Notes: generated from the sequence alone by a model not told the origin. A stretch of DNA of 7,202 nucleotides from CBFDBT01 sp965603115 (GCA_965603115.1 CBFDBT010000142.1:1-7202); one strand, 5' to 3'; shown: positions 1 through 6,745, counted from the first letter of the stretch. A program made the numbers and translations.

Positions 1-2
1 TA

Positions 3-212
3 GCCTAGACCATCGGCATGACAAAAAACTGGCAAAAAGACTGGGGAGGACATCTCGCCTTCTTCGACGAGGACGGCAATGTCACTAAAGCCCTCTTGCC
101 CAGCTACAATACTTTGAGTGTTTTTCTAGTACCCCAACCTCATGCCGTTCAGTTCGTTGCACCCTTTGCCCAAGCTAACCGTGTGAGCTTTTTGGGCTGG
201 GCTAATCGCTAA
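3..212 (+). pseudogene. C-terminal fragment of a 2-oxoglutarate/Fe(II)-dependent oxygenase (prolyl-hydroxylase-like), frame interrupted
   Basis: The frame ending at the TAA at 210-212 gives about 64 residues after the ATG at 18. It has the hallmarks of the C-terminal half of the double-stranded beta-helix in SM-20/prolyl-4-hydroxylase-like oxygenases: a W..DWGG.L.F strand, a P.yN.L.vF.VPQPH segment with the distal metal-binding His (residue 42 from that ATG), and a closing NRvSfLGW with the Arg (residue 55) that binds 2-oxoglutarate. The proximal HxD metal motif would lie upstream of the window. The frame upstream of the ATG reads A-stop-T-I-G-M, with TAG at 6-8. Relatives have an aromatic or other residue there, so TAC or TAT to TAG is a likely single change. 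Either the gene is broken or the base is a sequence error. The ATG at 18 cannot start a working enzyme because half the active site would be missing. The 3' end overlaps the convergent zapE by 11 bases. The substrate is unknown. Confidence 0.6.
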
Positions 213-1458
213 TTTTTTCCAACGCCCCATGACCGCGCGCTAGATAGTCCTGCGACTGCATTTCTATCAGACGGCTAACGGTGCGATCAAACTCAAAACT
301 GCCGTCCCCGCCTGTATAAAGCTCCTGTGGCGGAACATCGGCTGAACATAAAAACTTTACACCCTCTTCGTAAAGAGCATCAATGAAAGTTACAAAGCGC
401 TTGGCTTCATTGCGCTTTTCTGGCCCAAGCTTTGGAATAGCGACCATTATAACCGTATGATAATGACGGGCTATCATCAAATAGTCCGCAGCACCTAATG
501 GGTTAGCGCACAGCCTTTTAAAAGAAAATACCGCTACACCTCTAGCCGCTTTGGGCACAAAAAGTGTTCGGCCCATAACAGATAACTCTCCAGAAGGCAC
601 TTTATCCGCATCGTCAAAATTACGGTCGGTTAATTTGAAAAAAGCTTTGCGTAGAGCTGTTGTTGTCTCTTCATTTACCGGCGTATAAAAAGTTTGTAGC
701 CCTATTAACCGGTCAAGACGGTAATCGGTAGGACCGTCCAGAGAGACACTAATAAGATTATTCTTGATCATCTCGATGCAGGGCATGAATAATTGACGAT
801 TTAATCCATCTTTATATAAATCGTCCGCTATACGATTGCTGGTCGTAATGAGAACGACCCCCATATCCAGTAATTGCCGAAATAATCGCCCCAAAACCAT
901 AGCATCAGTGATATCGGTCACATGTAATTCATCGAAGCAAAGCAAGGTGGATTCGACTGCAATTTGACGCGCTATAGCTGGTATAGGGTCATCCTCGCTT
1001 GCCCTACCACCTGCGGCCACCCTTTCGTTGAGGGACAAATTTCTCCAAATCTTTAATCGCGCATGAATATCAAGCATAAATTCATGAAAATGCACACGAT
1101 TTTTGCGCTTGATTGGTGCGGTCTTATAAAAGAGATCCATAAGCATGGATTTACCACGACCAACTCCGCCATGAATATAAATCCCTTTAGGCGGTGTTGG
1201 CTTGTTGTTTCGCCAAGGCAGGAAAGATGAAAGCTGGAGACCACTTGCAGAAAACTCTTTTCGCATAGTGTCACCATAGACCGATAAATGCGCGTAAAGC
1301 TCCTCGAACTTTTCTACAAGTTTTAGCTGGTCAGCATCCGCGTGAATTTCTCCGTCAGCTTCAAGCGCACGATAAGCTGCCATCGGCCCCTTTTCCGCCC
1401 ACTCACCTCTATCTCCTGCCACTAACTCTTCTCCAAACAATTCTAAATATAGTATCAT
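202..1458 (-). CDS. zapE: ZapE/AFG1-family P-loop ATPase
   Basis: This encodes an AFG1-like AAA-type ATPase. The bacterial member ZapE is known in E. coli as an FtsZ-interacting cell-division protein, and the mitochondrial relatives take part in respiratory-complex quality control. From the start at 1458 (418 aa), Walker A GGVGRGKS is at residues 97-104, Walker B LLCFDE at 172-177, and a sensor-like TTSNR at 205-209. The body shows the family's HFHEFM and FDELHVTDITDAM motifs and ends with a FEFDRTVSRLIEMQS.DYL tail. The stop is TAG. The start is uncertain. ATG 1458 has only a poorly spaced GAGAGA before it. GTG 1422 has GGAGAAGAG about 8 bases upstream. ATG 1383 begins MAAYRALEADGE, but relatives usually keep the GP just before it, which argues for one of the upstream starts. 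It is monocistronic here, divergent from the hydrolase and convergent with the oxygenase fragment. The family call is firm; a cell-division role is inferred from homologues. Confidence 0.93.
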   Translation of the reverse strand: MILYLELFGEELVAGDRGEWAEKGPMAAYRALEADGEIHADADQLKLVEKFEELYAHLSVYGDTMRKEFSASGLQLSSFLPWRNNKPTPPKGIYIHGGVGRGKSMLMDLFYKTAPIKRKNRVHFHEFMLDIHARLKIWRNLSLNERVAAGGRASEDDPIPAIARQIAVESTLLCFDELHVTDITDAMVLGRLFRQLLDMGVVLITTSNRIADDLYKDGLNRQLFMPCIEMIKNNLISVSLDGPTDYRLDRLIGLQTFYTPVNEETTTALRKAFFKLTDRNFDDADKVPSGELSVMGRTLFVPKAARGVAVFSFKRLCANPLGAADYLMIARHYHTVIMVAIPKLGPEKRNEAKRFVTFIDALYEEGVKFLCSADVPPQELYTGGDGSFEFDRTVSRLIEMQSQDYLARGHGALEKISD

Positions 1459-1582
1459 TCTCTCATATCAGTTTTTTATAACAAGACTATTGAAAATTTA
1501 AAAAAACTAAAAGTTAGAAATTATTCCAAATATTAAAGAAAAATAAACAAACTGTATGTCACACTGTGTTTTGGAGAGTTAC
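1459..1582. promoter_or_regulatory. AT-rich divergent spacer between zapE and the hydrolase gene
   Basis: This 124-base stretch is strongly A+T rich, with A-tracts around 1499-1515 and 1536-1550, and must hold the promoters for zapE (leftward) and the hydrolase (rightward). A TTGAAA at 1490-1495 resembles a rightward -35 box, but no good -10 box sits 16-18 bases downstream. No single promoter can be assigned with confidence. The end of the spacer holds the hydrolase ribosome-binding site. Confidence 0.4.
1573..1578 (+). promoter_or_regulatory. Shine-Dalgarno site that fixes the hydrolase start
   Basis: GGAGAG lies 4 bases (GGAG: 6 bases) before the ATG at 1583. The alternative in-frame ATG at 1556 is preceded only by A-rich sequence (AAACAAACTGT). 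The nine extra residues it would add (MSHCVLESY) do not resemble the family N-terminus. The start at 1583 is therefore preferred. Confidence 0.7.
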
Positions 1583-2329
1583 ATGATTGAGCAATGGACT
1601 GTAAATCTTGACCGTACGGGACACGCCGATAGGCCCATGAGTGTGCGGCTTTACGTCAAAGAGGGCATAGAGCGTTTGCCTGTTGTTCTTTTTTCTCACG
1701 ACAGCCTCTTACATCCTGATCACTATGACCGTATTCTTATTCCGTGGGCTAGGGCTGGTTATATGGTTATAGCACCAACATACTTGGACCATAACGTACA
1801 AAATAGCGATCCAAAAACACACTGGCTATCAAGACTGGATGACAGCATGCAGGCCCTGTCTTTTTTGGAAAAGGCTGATAGAGCAGACCTGTCTCAAATA
1901 GTTGCTTCCGGTCACGGTAGTGGTGCTTTCATCGCCCAAGCACTTGCTGGTGCCATAAGCTATGATATGGAGGGAGAGGTTGTGCAGGCTAGAGACCCAC
2001 GCGTTAAAGCCATTATTTCCCTTTGCCCAATGGCTGAGCAGGATGGTCTTATAGACGCTAGTAGTTGGGCCGATATTAAAATACCTATTTTTACACACAC
2101 TACTGGCGATACTTCGCTAGTAAATAACTTTGAAAATTGCCCCGACAGCCTTGATTCACACCGAAATGCATCATCAAGCTGCAAAGACCTCATCATTCTT
2201 GATGGTGTAGAACAAGCTCTTATGGATGATCAAGAAACTATGGCCCCCAGCGAAGTCGAGGGCATGAGTGCCATTGATAGTCTTAACCGCTATGTGATTG
2301 ATTTCCTCAATAAGAGCATTCACCCTTGA
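1583..2329 (+). CDS. Alpha/beta-hydrolase-fold protein with degenerate catalytic motifs
   Basis: The 248-aa product follows the layout of dienelactone-hydrolase/chlorophyllase-like alpha/beta hydrolases: LPVVLFSH strand (residues 32-39), GYMVIAPTYLDH (59-70), WLSRLDDSMQALSFLE (81-95), a nucleophile-elbow region IVASGHGSGAF (106-116), then PIFTHTTGD (168-176) and LIILDGVEQ (203-211). Relatives usually have SHG, GHSxG and GxxH at three of these places. Here they read SHD (38-40), G-H-G-S-G (110-114, Gly at the usual Ser position) and GVEQ (208-211, Gln at the usual His position). Ser113 is one residue off register. No signal peptide or membrane segment is seen, so it is probably cytoplasmic. 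The frame is intact over its full length, so it is not an obvious pseudogene. It stands alone and ends 14 bases before the convergent flagellin stop. The fold call is good; catalytic activity is doubtful and any substrate or ligand is unknown. Confidence 0.8.
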   Translation: MIEQWTVNLDRTGHADRPMSVRLYVKEGIERLPVVLFSHDSLLHPDHYDRILIPWARAGYMVIAPTYLDHNVQNSDPKTHWLSRLDDSMQALSFLEKADRADLSQIVASGHGSGAFIAQALAGAISYDMEGEVVQARDPRVKAIISLCPMAEQDGLIDASSWADIKIPIFTHTTGDTSLVNNFENCPDSLDSHRNASSSCKDLIILDGVEQALMDDQETMAPSEVEGMSAIDSLNRYVIDFLNKSIHP

Positions 2330-2343
2330 GTACCGCACTACCG

Positions 2344-3171
2344 CTATCTAAAAAGGCTTAAAATACTGTGCCTCGCTCCATTGGCAATGGACAAGGACTG
2401 AAACCCAAGTTGCTGCCTAATGTCACCTGCGATCTGATCTGCTTGAGCCGAGCCAATATTACTATCAACTAGACTCTCAATACCAACCTCGGTCGTATCT
2501 GACAAAATATCTGCGAAATCACGTGCTTCTGCAAAATTGCTCGCACCTTCCTCAATATCAGTGAACGCCCCGCTTACATTATCAATCGAGGCTTCAATGG
2601 CGGCAAAAGCACTTTCAGCGGCATCAATAGTGTCAATAGTTTGGCTATCGCTTAAAATAACGTTAGGGCCACCCAAGCTCAGGTCTTGTGGTGGTATAGT
2701 AATCACGCCTTCCCCAGTTGTATCGGTGATAGCTGATATACTCTGACCGCTCCCATCAATAATATTTATACCTGCAAAGGAAGATTGGCTTACAAGATTG
2801 GTTATTTGATCCCTGATTTGAATAAAATCTGCATTAAGATCATCTCTACTGGCTTCATCAAGCCCCGTGTCCTGAGACGATATCGCCTTATCCTTCAGCT
2901 CATCAAGTAGTGAAGCAATAGCCTCTCCAGCTGCCGATGCAACATCGGTTATGCTAATGGCACGGTCTAGCGAGTTTTTAACCGAATTCAGGCCTAGAAC
3001 TTCGCCATTCTGCAGCTGAGAAATAGAAAAAGATGCACCCCTATCCGTGGCACTCCCGACATTAAAGTCAGATGCAGCCCCATCGTCTACCTTACCCAGA
3101 TAAGACGTAGATTGTGTCAAGTTCCGAAGCGCGGAAAAAATCCCTTCGCTTGCATTGACAGACAGCACCAT
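2344..3171 (-). CDS. Flagellin, short and divergent
   Basis: This 275-aa protein would be the filament subunit exported by the flagellar type III system. The N-terminal D0/D1 part (about 1-140) starts MVLSVNASEGIFSALRNL. It carries the alphaproteobacterial GSATDRGASFSISQ segment (39-52), then LDRAISITDVASAAGEAI (68-85) and a SFAGINIIDG motif (131-140). The C-terminal D1/D0 part (about 206-275) ends with QQLGFQSLSIAN and the typical LSLFR tail. The variable middle is only about 65 residues. The usual basic I-S-[ST]-G loop before the DxxA segment is replaced by acidic VDDGAASDF (28-36). ATG 3171 is chosen over ATG 3198 because flagellins begin directly with this helix; AGGAG lies about 10 bases upstream. 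The stop is TAG. No chaperone, regulator or other flagellar gene is adjacent. It has its own promoter and lies downstream of the sdh terminator. Flagellin identity is very likely; whether it builds the main filament is not shown. Confidence 0.88.
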   Translation of the reverse strand: MVLSVNASEGIFSALRNLTQSTSYLGKVDDGAASDFNVGSATDRGASFSISQLQNGEVLGLNSVKNSLDRAISITDVASAAGEAIASLLDELKDKAISSQDTGLDEASRDDLNADFIQIRDQITNLVSQSSFAGINIIDGSGQSISAITDTTGEGVITIPPQDLSLGGPNVILSDSQTIDTIDAAESAFAAIEASIDNVSGAFTDIEEGASNFAEARDFADILSDTTEVGIESLVDSNIGSAQADQIAGDIRQQLGFQSLSIANGARHSILSLFR

Positions 3172-3244
3172 AAACACCCAACTCCTGCTAGTTTCCACTC
3201 AACAGATAAAGTCTGGCACCCACCAAACTTTAACACCAAAGCGC

Positions 3245-3273
3245 AGTATAGCACAAAATTAACCTTTTGTTAA
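3245..3273 (-). promoter_or_regulatory. Sigma-70-like promoter for the flagellin gene
   Basis: On the - strand, TTAACA (3268-3273) is followed after exactly 17 bases by TATACT (3245-3250). Each box matches the TTGACA and TATAAT consensus at 5 of 6 positions. Initiation would fall near 3238, leaving a leader of roughly 67 bases before ATG 3171. No convincing sigma-28 (TAAA-N15-GCCGATAA) or sigma-54 (TGGCAC-N5-TTGC) promoter was found in the leftward direction. Confidence 0.6.
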
Positions 3274-3305
3274 GAAATAGAGAAGGCAAGGCAATGGCGC
3301 AATTA

Positions 3306-3331
3306 AAAAGCCGGGGAAAACCCCGGCTTTT
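3306..3331 (-). terminator. Rho-independent terminator of the sdhCDAB operon
   Basis: This is a perfect 11-bp inverted repeat, AAAAGCCGGGG (3306-3316) and CCCCGGCTTTT (3321-3331), around a 4-base loop. Six or seven G/C pairs form the core. On the - strand it ends in TTTTTAATT, and it lies 26 bases after the sdhB stop. It separates the sdh operon from the flagellin promoter about 33 bases further on. The symmetric A/T arms could also stop rightward transcription. Confidence 0.92.
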
Positions 3332-3357
3332 AATAGATTAAGGCAAACTTTGTGAGC

Positions 3358-4134
3358 TTACATGCTGCGTTTTACCATCAGCTTTTTAATTTCTGCAATC
3401 GCTTTGGCGGGGTTAAGCCCTTTTGGACACGCGTTGGAGCAATTCATAATGGTGTGACAGCGATAAAGACGGAAGGGGTCCTCTAAGTTATCAAGACGTT
3501 CGCCGGCGTTTTCGTCACGGCTGTCGATAATCCAGCGATAGGCTTGCAATAGCGCTGCTGGGCCCAAATATTTGTCCCCATTCCACCAATAGCTCGGGCA
3601 AGAGGTTGAGCAACAGGCGCAGAGAATGCATTCATACAGACCATCAAGTTTTTGACGATCTTCATAAGACTGCAAGCGTTCTTTTTCCGGTTCGGTGCTT
3701 TGCGTCTCCATCCAAGGCTTAATCGATGCATATTGTGCGTAAAAACGGCTGAGGTCCGGCACCAAATCTTTAATAACTTCCTGGTGGGGTAGCGGCGTGA
3801 TAGCCACATTGCCCTTCACATCTTCGATAGCCTTGGTACAAGCCAAAGTGTTTTCCCCGTCGATATTCATCGCGCAAGAACCACAGACACCTTCACGACA
3901 AGAACGGCGGAAAGTAAGCGTGCTATCCATCTCGTCTTTAATCTTGATCAGGGCGTCAAGCACCATTGGCCCACAATTATCCATGTCCACTTCATAAGTG
4001 TCCATCTTGGGGTTTTCACCGTCGTCAGGATTCCAGCGATAGACAGAAAAACTTTTGGTGTTGGTCGCACCTTCTGCCGTAACAGTTTTACCCTTGCCAA
4101 CTACAGAGTTTTTTGGAAGTGAAAATTCAGCCAT
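3358..4134 (-). CDS. sdhB: Succinate dehydrogenase iron-sulfur subunit
   Basis: SdhB (258 aa) carries electrons from the SdhA flavin to quinone in complex II, on the cytoplasmic face of the inner membrane. The ferredoxin-like N-terminal domain has the [2Fe-2S] cysteines C79, C84, C87 and C99 in the SCREGVCGSCAM...LAC motif. The C-terminal domain has C169, C172, C175 and C236 for [4Fe-4S], and C179, C226 and C232 for [3Fe-4S], in CILCACCSTSCPSYWW and YRCHTIMNCSNACPKGLNP. All expected ligands are present and the length is normal. The start is ATG 4134 (MAEFSLPKN). An ORF extension to 4230 would run into sdhA and add residues unlike the family. GAGGG about 9 bases upstream, inside the sdhA end, serves as the ribosome-binding site. 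Only one base separates it from the sdhA stop, which suggests translational coupling. It is the last gene of the operon. Confidence 0.98.
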   Translation of the reverse strand: MAEFSLPKNSVVGKGKTVTAEGATNTKSFSVYRWNPDDGENPKMDTYEVDMDNCGPMVLDALIKIKDEMDSTLTFRRSCREGVCGSCAMNIDGENTLACTKAIEDVKGNVAITPLPHQEVIKDLVPDLSRFYAQYASIKPWMETQSTEPEKERLQSYEDRQKLDGLYECILCACCSTSCPSYWWNGDKYLGPAALLQAYRWIIDSRDENAGERLDNLEDPFRLYRCHTIMNCSNACPKGLNPAKAIAEIKKLMVKRSM

Positions 4135-4135
4135 C

Positions 4136-5923
4136 TTAATATACCCTCGCTTTGGGTTTAATATACTCAATCTCATCCGTATGCGTATAATCATGCACAG
4201 GACGCTCGCCCAAGGTGACCTTTTTACCATCGTACCATGAGGCAGTATGCTTCATCCAGTTCTTGTCGTCGCGATCAGGATAATCTTCATGCATATGCGC
4301 ACCACGACTTTCCTTGCGTGCTGCAGCGCCGTGCATGGTCAGCACCGCTTGACCGATAAGGTTTTGAAGCTCCAGTGTTTCAATCAGGTCTGAATTCCAT
4401 ACCAAGGAGCGATCACTTGTCTTGATATCATCAATATTAGCCGCCACTCCGTCGATAAGCTTAACACCTTCGGCCAAGACATCTTCGGTTCTAAAGACTG
4501 CGCAGTTGTTTTGCATGACCTTTTGCATCTCTAGACGTTTCTCAGCGGTTGACGCTGCACCATTAGCATAGCGTGCGGCGTCGAGACGCGACGTTGCAAA
4601 ATCTTTGGCAGCTTGTGGAATTGGCGGTTGGGTTGCGCCAGCTTTAACCAGCTCAGGCACGCGGTGACCCACAGCGCGACCAAAGACCACAAGGTCAATC
4701 AAGGAATTTGAGCCCAAACGGTTAGCCCCGTGAACAGAAACACAGGCGGCTTCACCAACAGCAAACAGTCCCGGGACTGTAGCATCAGGATTTTTCTTAG
4801 TCGGGTTAATCACTTCACCATGGTAGTTAGTCGGAATACCGCCCATATTATAATGCACGGTCGGGATGATAGGGATTGGCTCTTTGGTAACATCTACACC
4901 CGCGAAAATTTTAGCGGACTCAGAAATACCCGGCAAACGCTCGGCAAGAACATCGGGATCAAGATGGTCAAGGTGCAAATGCATATGGTCTTTATCTGTG
5001 CCAACACCGCGTCCTTCACGAATTTCATTAGAAATTGAGCGCGACACCACATCACGGGACGCAAGGTCTTTCGCCGAGGGGGCATAACGCTCCATAAAGC
5101 GCTCACCTTCGCTATTAAGCAAATATCCACCCTCGCCGCGCGCGCCCTCAGTAATGAGAACACCCGCACCGTAAATACCGGTTGGGTGAAACTGTACAAA
5201 CTCAAGGTCCTGCAAGGCAAGGCCAGCTCTGAGCACCATACCACCACCGTCGCCAGTGCAAGTGTGGGCTGATGTACAGGAGAAAAAGGCACGACCATAA
5301 CCACCTGTTGCCAGCACAGTGGCTTGCGAGCGGAAGGCATGCAAAGAGCCATCTTCCATATTCATCGCGATAACACCACGACATTCATCACCATCCATGA
5401 TCAGGTCAATAGCAAAATATTCAATATAAAAATCAGTGTTATGCTTCAAGGATTGCTGATAAAGCGAATGCAGCATGGCGTGACCTGTACGGTCTGCTGC
5501 TGCACAGGTGCGTTGAGCCGCGGGCCCTTCGCCAAATTCCGTAGTCATGCCGCCAAAAGCACGTTGGTAAATTTTACCTTCTTCAGTGCGAGAAAATGGC
5601 ACGCCGTAATGCTCCAACTCATAAACAGCAGCAGGGGCTTCACGTACCATATATTCAATCGCGTCTTGATCACCGAGCCAATCAGAGCCCTTGACTGTGT
5701 CATACATATGCCACTGCCAGCTATCCGGCCCCATATTGCCAAGGGAGGCAGCAATGCCGCCTTGGGCCGCAACCGTGTGTGAACGGGTAGGAAAAACTTT
5801 TGTTATACAAGCGGTTTTCAAACCCTGCTCAGCGAGCCCCATAGTCGCGCGAAGTCCTGACCCACCGGCTCCGATGACAATCGCGTCATAGGTATGTTCA
5901 GTAATTGGATATTCTTGACTCAT
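4136..5923 (-). CDS. sdhA: Succinate dehydrogenase flavoprotein subunit
   Basis: SdhA (595 aa) oxidises succinate to fumarate in the TCA cycle and passes electrons to SdhB. The N-terminal Rossmann motif GAGGSGLRA is at residues 18-26. The SHTVAAQGG segment holds His49, the expected site of covalent FAD attachment. The substrate-binding HPTG is at 246-249 and TEGARGEGG at 259-266. The catalytic Arg is expected at 290 (LASRDVVSRS) and the substrate His at 357 (PTVHYNMGG). The C-terminal region has the ESRGAHMHEDYPDRDD segment typical of the family and ends in a short PKARVY tail. Length and motifs are normal, with no sign of truncation. Its ATG lies 6 bases after the sdhD stop. A weak GGTGG about 10 bases before the ATG overlaps the sdhD end, so coupling to sdhD translation is likely. 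Confidence 0.99.
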   Translation of the reverse strand: MSQEYPITEHTYDAIVIGAGGSGLRATMGLAEQGLKTACITKVFPTRSHTVAAQGGIAASLGNMGPDSWQWHMYDTVKGSDWLGDQDAIEYMVREAPAAVYELEHYGVPFSRTEEGKIYQRAFGGMTTEFGEGPAAQRTCAAADRTGHAMLHSLYQQSLKHNTDFYIEYFAIDLIMDGDECRGVIAMNMEDGSLHAFRSQATVLATGGYGRAFFSCTSAHTCTGDGGGMVLRAGLALQDLEFVQFHPTGIYGAGVLITEGARGEGGYLLNSEGERFMERYAPSAKDLASRDVVSRSISNEIREGRGVGTDKDHMHLHLDHLDPDVLAERLPGISESAKIFAGVDVTKEPIPIIPTVHYNMGGIPTNYHGEVINPTKKNPDATVPGLFAVGEAACVSVHGANRLGSNSLIDLVVFGRAVGHRVPELVKAGATQPPIPQAAKDFATSRLDAARYANGAASTAEKRLEMQKVMQNNCAVFRTEDVLAEGVKLIDGVAANIDDIKTSDRSLVWNSDLIETLELQNLIGQAVLTMHGAAARKESRGAHMHEDYPDRDDKNWMKHTASWYDGKKVTLGERPVHDYTHTDEIEYIKPKARVY

Positions 5924-5929
5924 TTTTAG

Positions 5930-6310
5930 TTATCCACCAATTGAAATTTTTAAAATAGAAAAGACACCCAGCACGCCTAGCACAACGGTTCCAAAATCTA
6001 GAACAAGCATTGAAACCACACGAGCGCGCCCATGAACATAATCTTCGATAGCAATTTGCAGACCTAAATTCATATGATAGGCCAGATTAGCAACCAGCAA
6101 GCTCATCAACACAGCAACAAAAGGCACCTGCATCCAACTTGAAATCGTCGTAAAATCAGACCGTACATGCCCAAGCATCGAGATAACGAACCAAATCACA
6201 AGTGGGATGTTTGCAACAGCACTTACGCGTTGCATCCACCAATGGTGCGTACCGGTTTTAGCAGAGCCAAGGCCACGTACTTTTGCAAGAGGGGTATTCA
6301 TATCACTCAT
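5930..6310 (-). CDS. sdhD: Succinate dehydrogenase membrane anchor subunit D
   Basis: SdhD (126 aa) is one of the two hydrophobic anchors of complex II and helps form the heme b and quinone sites. A soluble N-terminus leads to HHWWMQRVSAVANIPL (22-37), followed by three likely transmembrane helices at about 32-49, 61-84 and 98-121. The motif AYHMNLGLQIAIEDYVHG (77-94) contains His79, the expected heme ligand, and Asp90-Tyr91 at the spacing of the E. coli quinone-site pair. The start at ATG 6310 is two bases after the sdhC stop, with GGAAAG about 8 bases upstream. A second in-frame ATG at 6301 would remove only three residues. Sequence identity among SdhD proteins is low, but the motifs and operon position make the call firm. 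Confidence 0.96.
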   Translation of the reverse strand: MSDMNTPLAKVRGLGSAKTGTHHWWMQRVSAVANIPLVIWFVISMLGHVRSDFTTISSWMQVPFVAVLMSLLVANLAYHMNLGLQIAIEDYVHGRARVVSMLVLDFGTVVLGVLGVFSILKISIGG

Positions 6311-6312
6311 GA

Positions 6313-6708
6313 TTATATCTTTCCTGCTAGAGCATAGGCTTGATACCAGATGCCAAGGGTTGCAATGATTGAAAACACGAGTGTTAACTGCGCTGAAAAT
6401 TTATTTCGCTCCAGATTGTAAAGCACGCCTGTATCCATGATCAGGTGACGTATGCCCGATGCCAAATGCTGCATCGCGGAAAAGGTAATGCCAAACAAAA
6501 CAAAGCGTCCGACGGGAGATAACAGTACTTCATTGACATAGTTATAATACTCAGGCCCTGTTGCCAGTGCCGTAAGCCACCAAACAAGCAATATCAATCC
6601 AAAAGAGAGAGCGGCACCTGTCGCGCGGTGCAATATGGATGTAACCATATGGATGCCCCACGTATAAACTTGTAAATGAGGTGAGAGTGGGCGGTTTGCC
6701 TTTGCCAT
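6313..6708 (-). CDS. sdhC: Succinate dehydrogenase cytochrome b556 subunit C
   Basis: SdhC (131 aa) is the larger membrane anchor of complex II. It has the family N-terminus RPLSPHLQVY (6-15). SILHRATG (24-31) contributes the quinone-site Ser24 and Arg28, matching E. coli Ser27 and Arg31. HLASGIRHLIMDTG (81-94) contains the likely heme ligand His81. Three membrane helices are expected at about 22-49, 65-88 and 105-128. ATG 6708 is chosen because AGGGGA (6715-6720) sits 6 bases upstream and the family sequence begins there. An in-frame ATG at 6753 would add 15 residues with no family match. It is the first gene of sdhCDAB. Confidence 0.97.
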   Translation of the reverse strand: MAKANRPLSPHLQVYTWGIHMVTSILHRATGAALSFGLILLVWWLTALATGPEYYNYVNEVLLSPVGRFVLFGITFSAMQHLASGIRHLIMDTGVLYNLERNKFSAQLTLVFSIIATLGIWYQAYALAGKI

Positions 6709-6714
6709 GGTATA

Positions 6715-6720
6715 TCCCCT
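6715..6720 (-). promoter_or_regulatory. Shine-Dalgarno site for sdhC
   Basis: On the - strand, AGGGGA lies 6 bases before ATG 6708. It decides that start over the in-frame ATG at 6753, which lies within the palindromic leader segment. Confidence 0.65.
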
Positions 6721-6745
6721 GACCTTAGAGAAACGAATATAAGTA

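Noticed and set aside
3..20. TAG reassigned to an amino acid in this organism
   Set aside because: zapE (202-204) and the flagellin (2344-2346) both end at TAG exactly where their families end, so TAG is a stop here.
203..214. GCTAATCGCTAAT direct repeat followed by T-run as a terminator between the oxygenase and zapE
   Set aside because: The sequence is a short direct repeat, not an inverted one, and forms no stable stem.
2537..2746. Rightward 69-codon ORF inside the flagellin gene
   Set aside because: It is antisense to a well-supported flagellin and its product is the low-complexity Ser/Ala/Ile type expected from a shadow frame.
3194..3240. Sigma-28 or sigma-54 promoter for the flagellin
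   Set aside because: TAAA-N15-GACTTTAT matches the sigma-28 -10 box at only about half of its positions. The TGGCAC present is on the wrong strand for the flagellin and lacks a TTGC partner.
4135..4230. Longer sdhB start at 4230
   Set aside because: The extra 32 residues come from the out-of-frame end of sdhA, while ATG 4134 matches the family N-terminus and has a ribosome-binding site.
4894..5782. Long ORFs overlapping sdhA (leftward 4894-5352, rightward 5324-5782, and smaller ones)
   Set aside because: They lie entirely within the strongly conserved sdhA gene in other frames, and their products are not recognisable protein domains.
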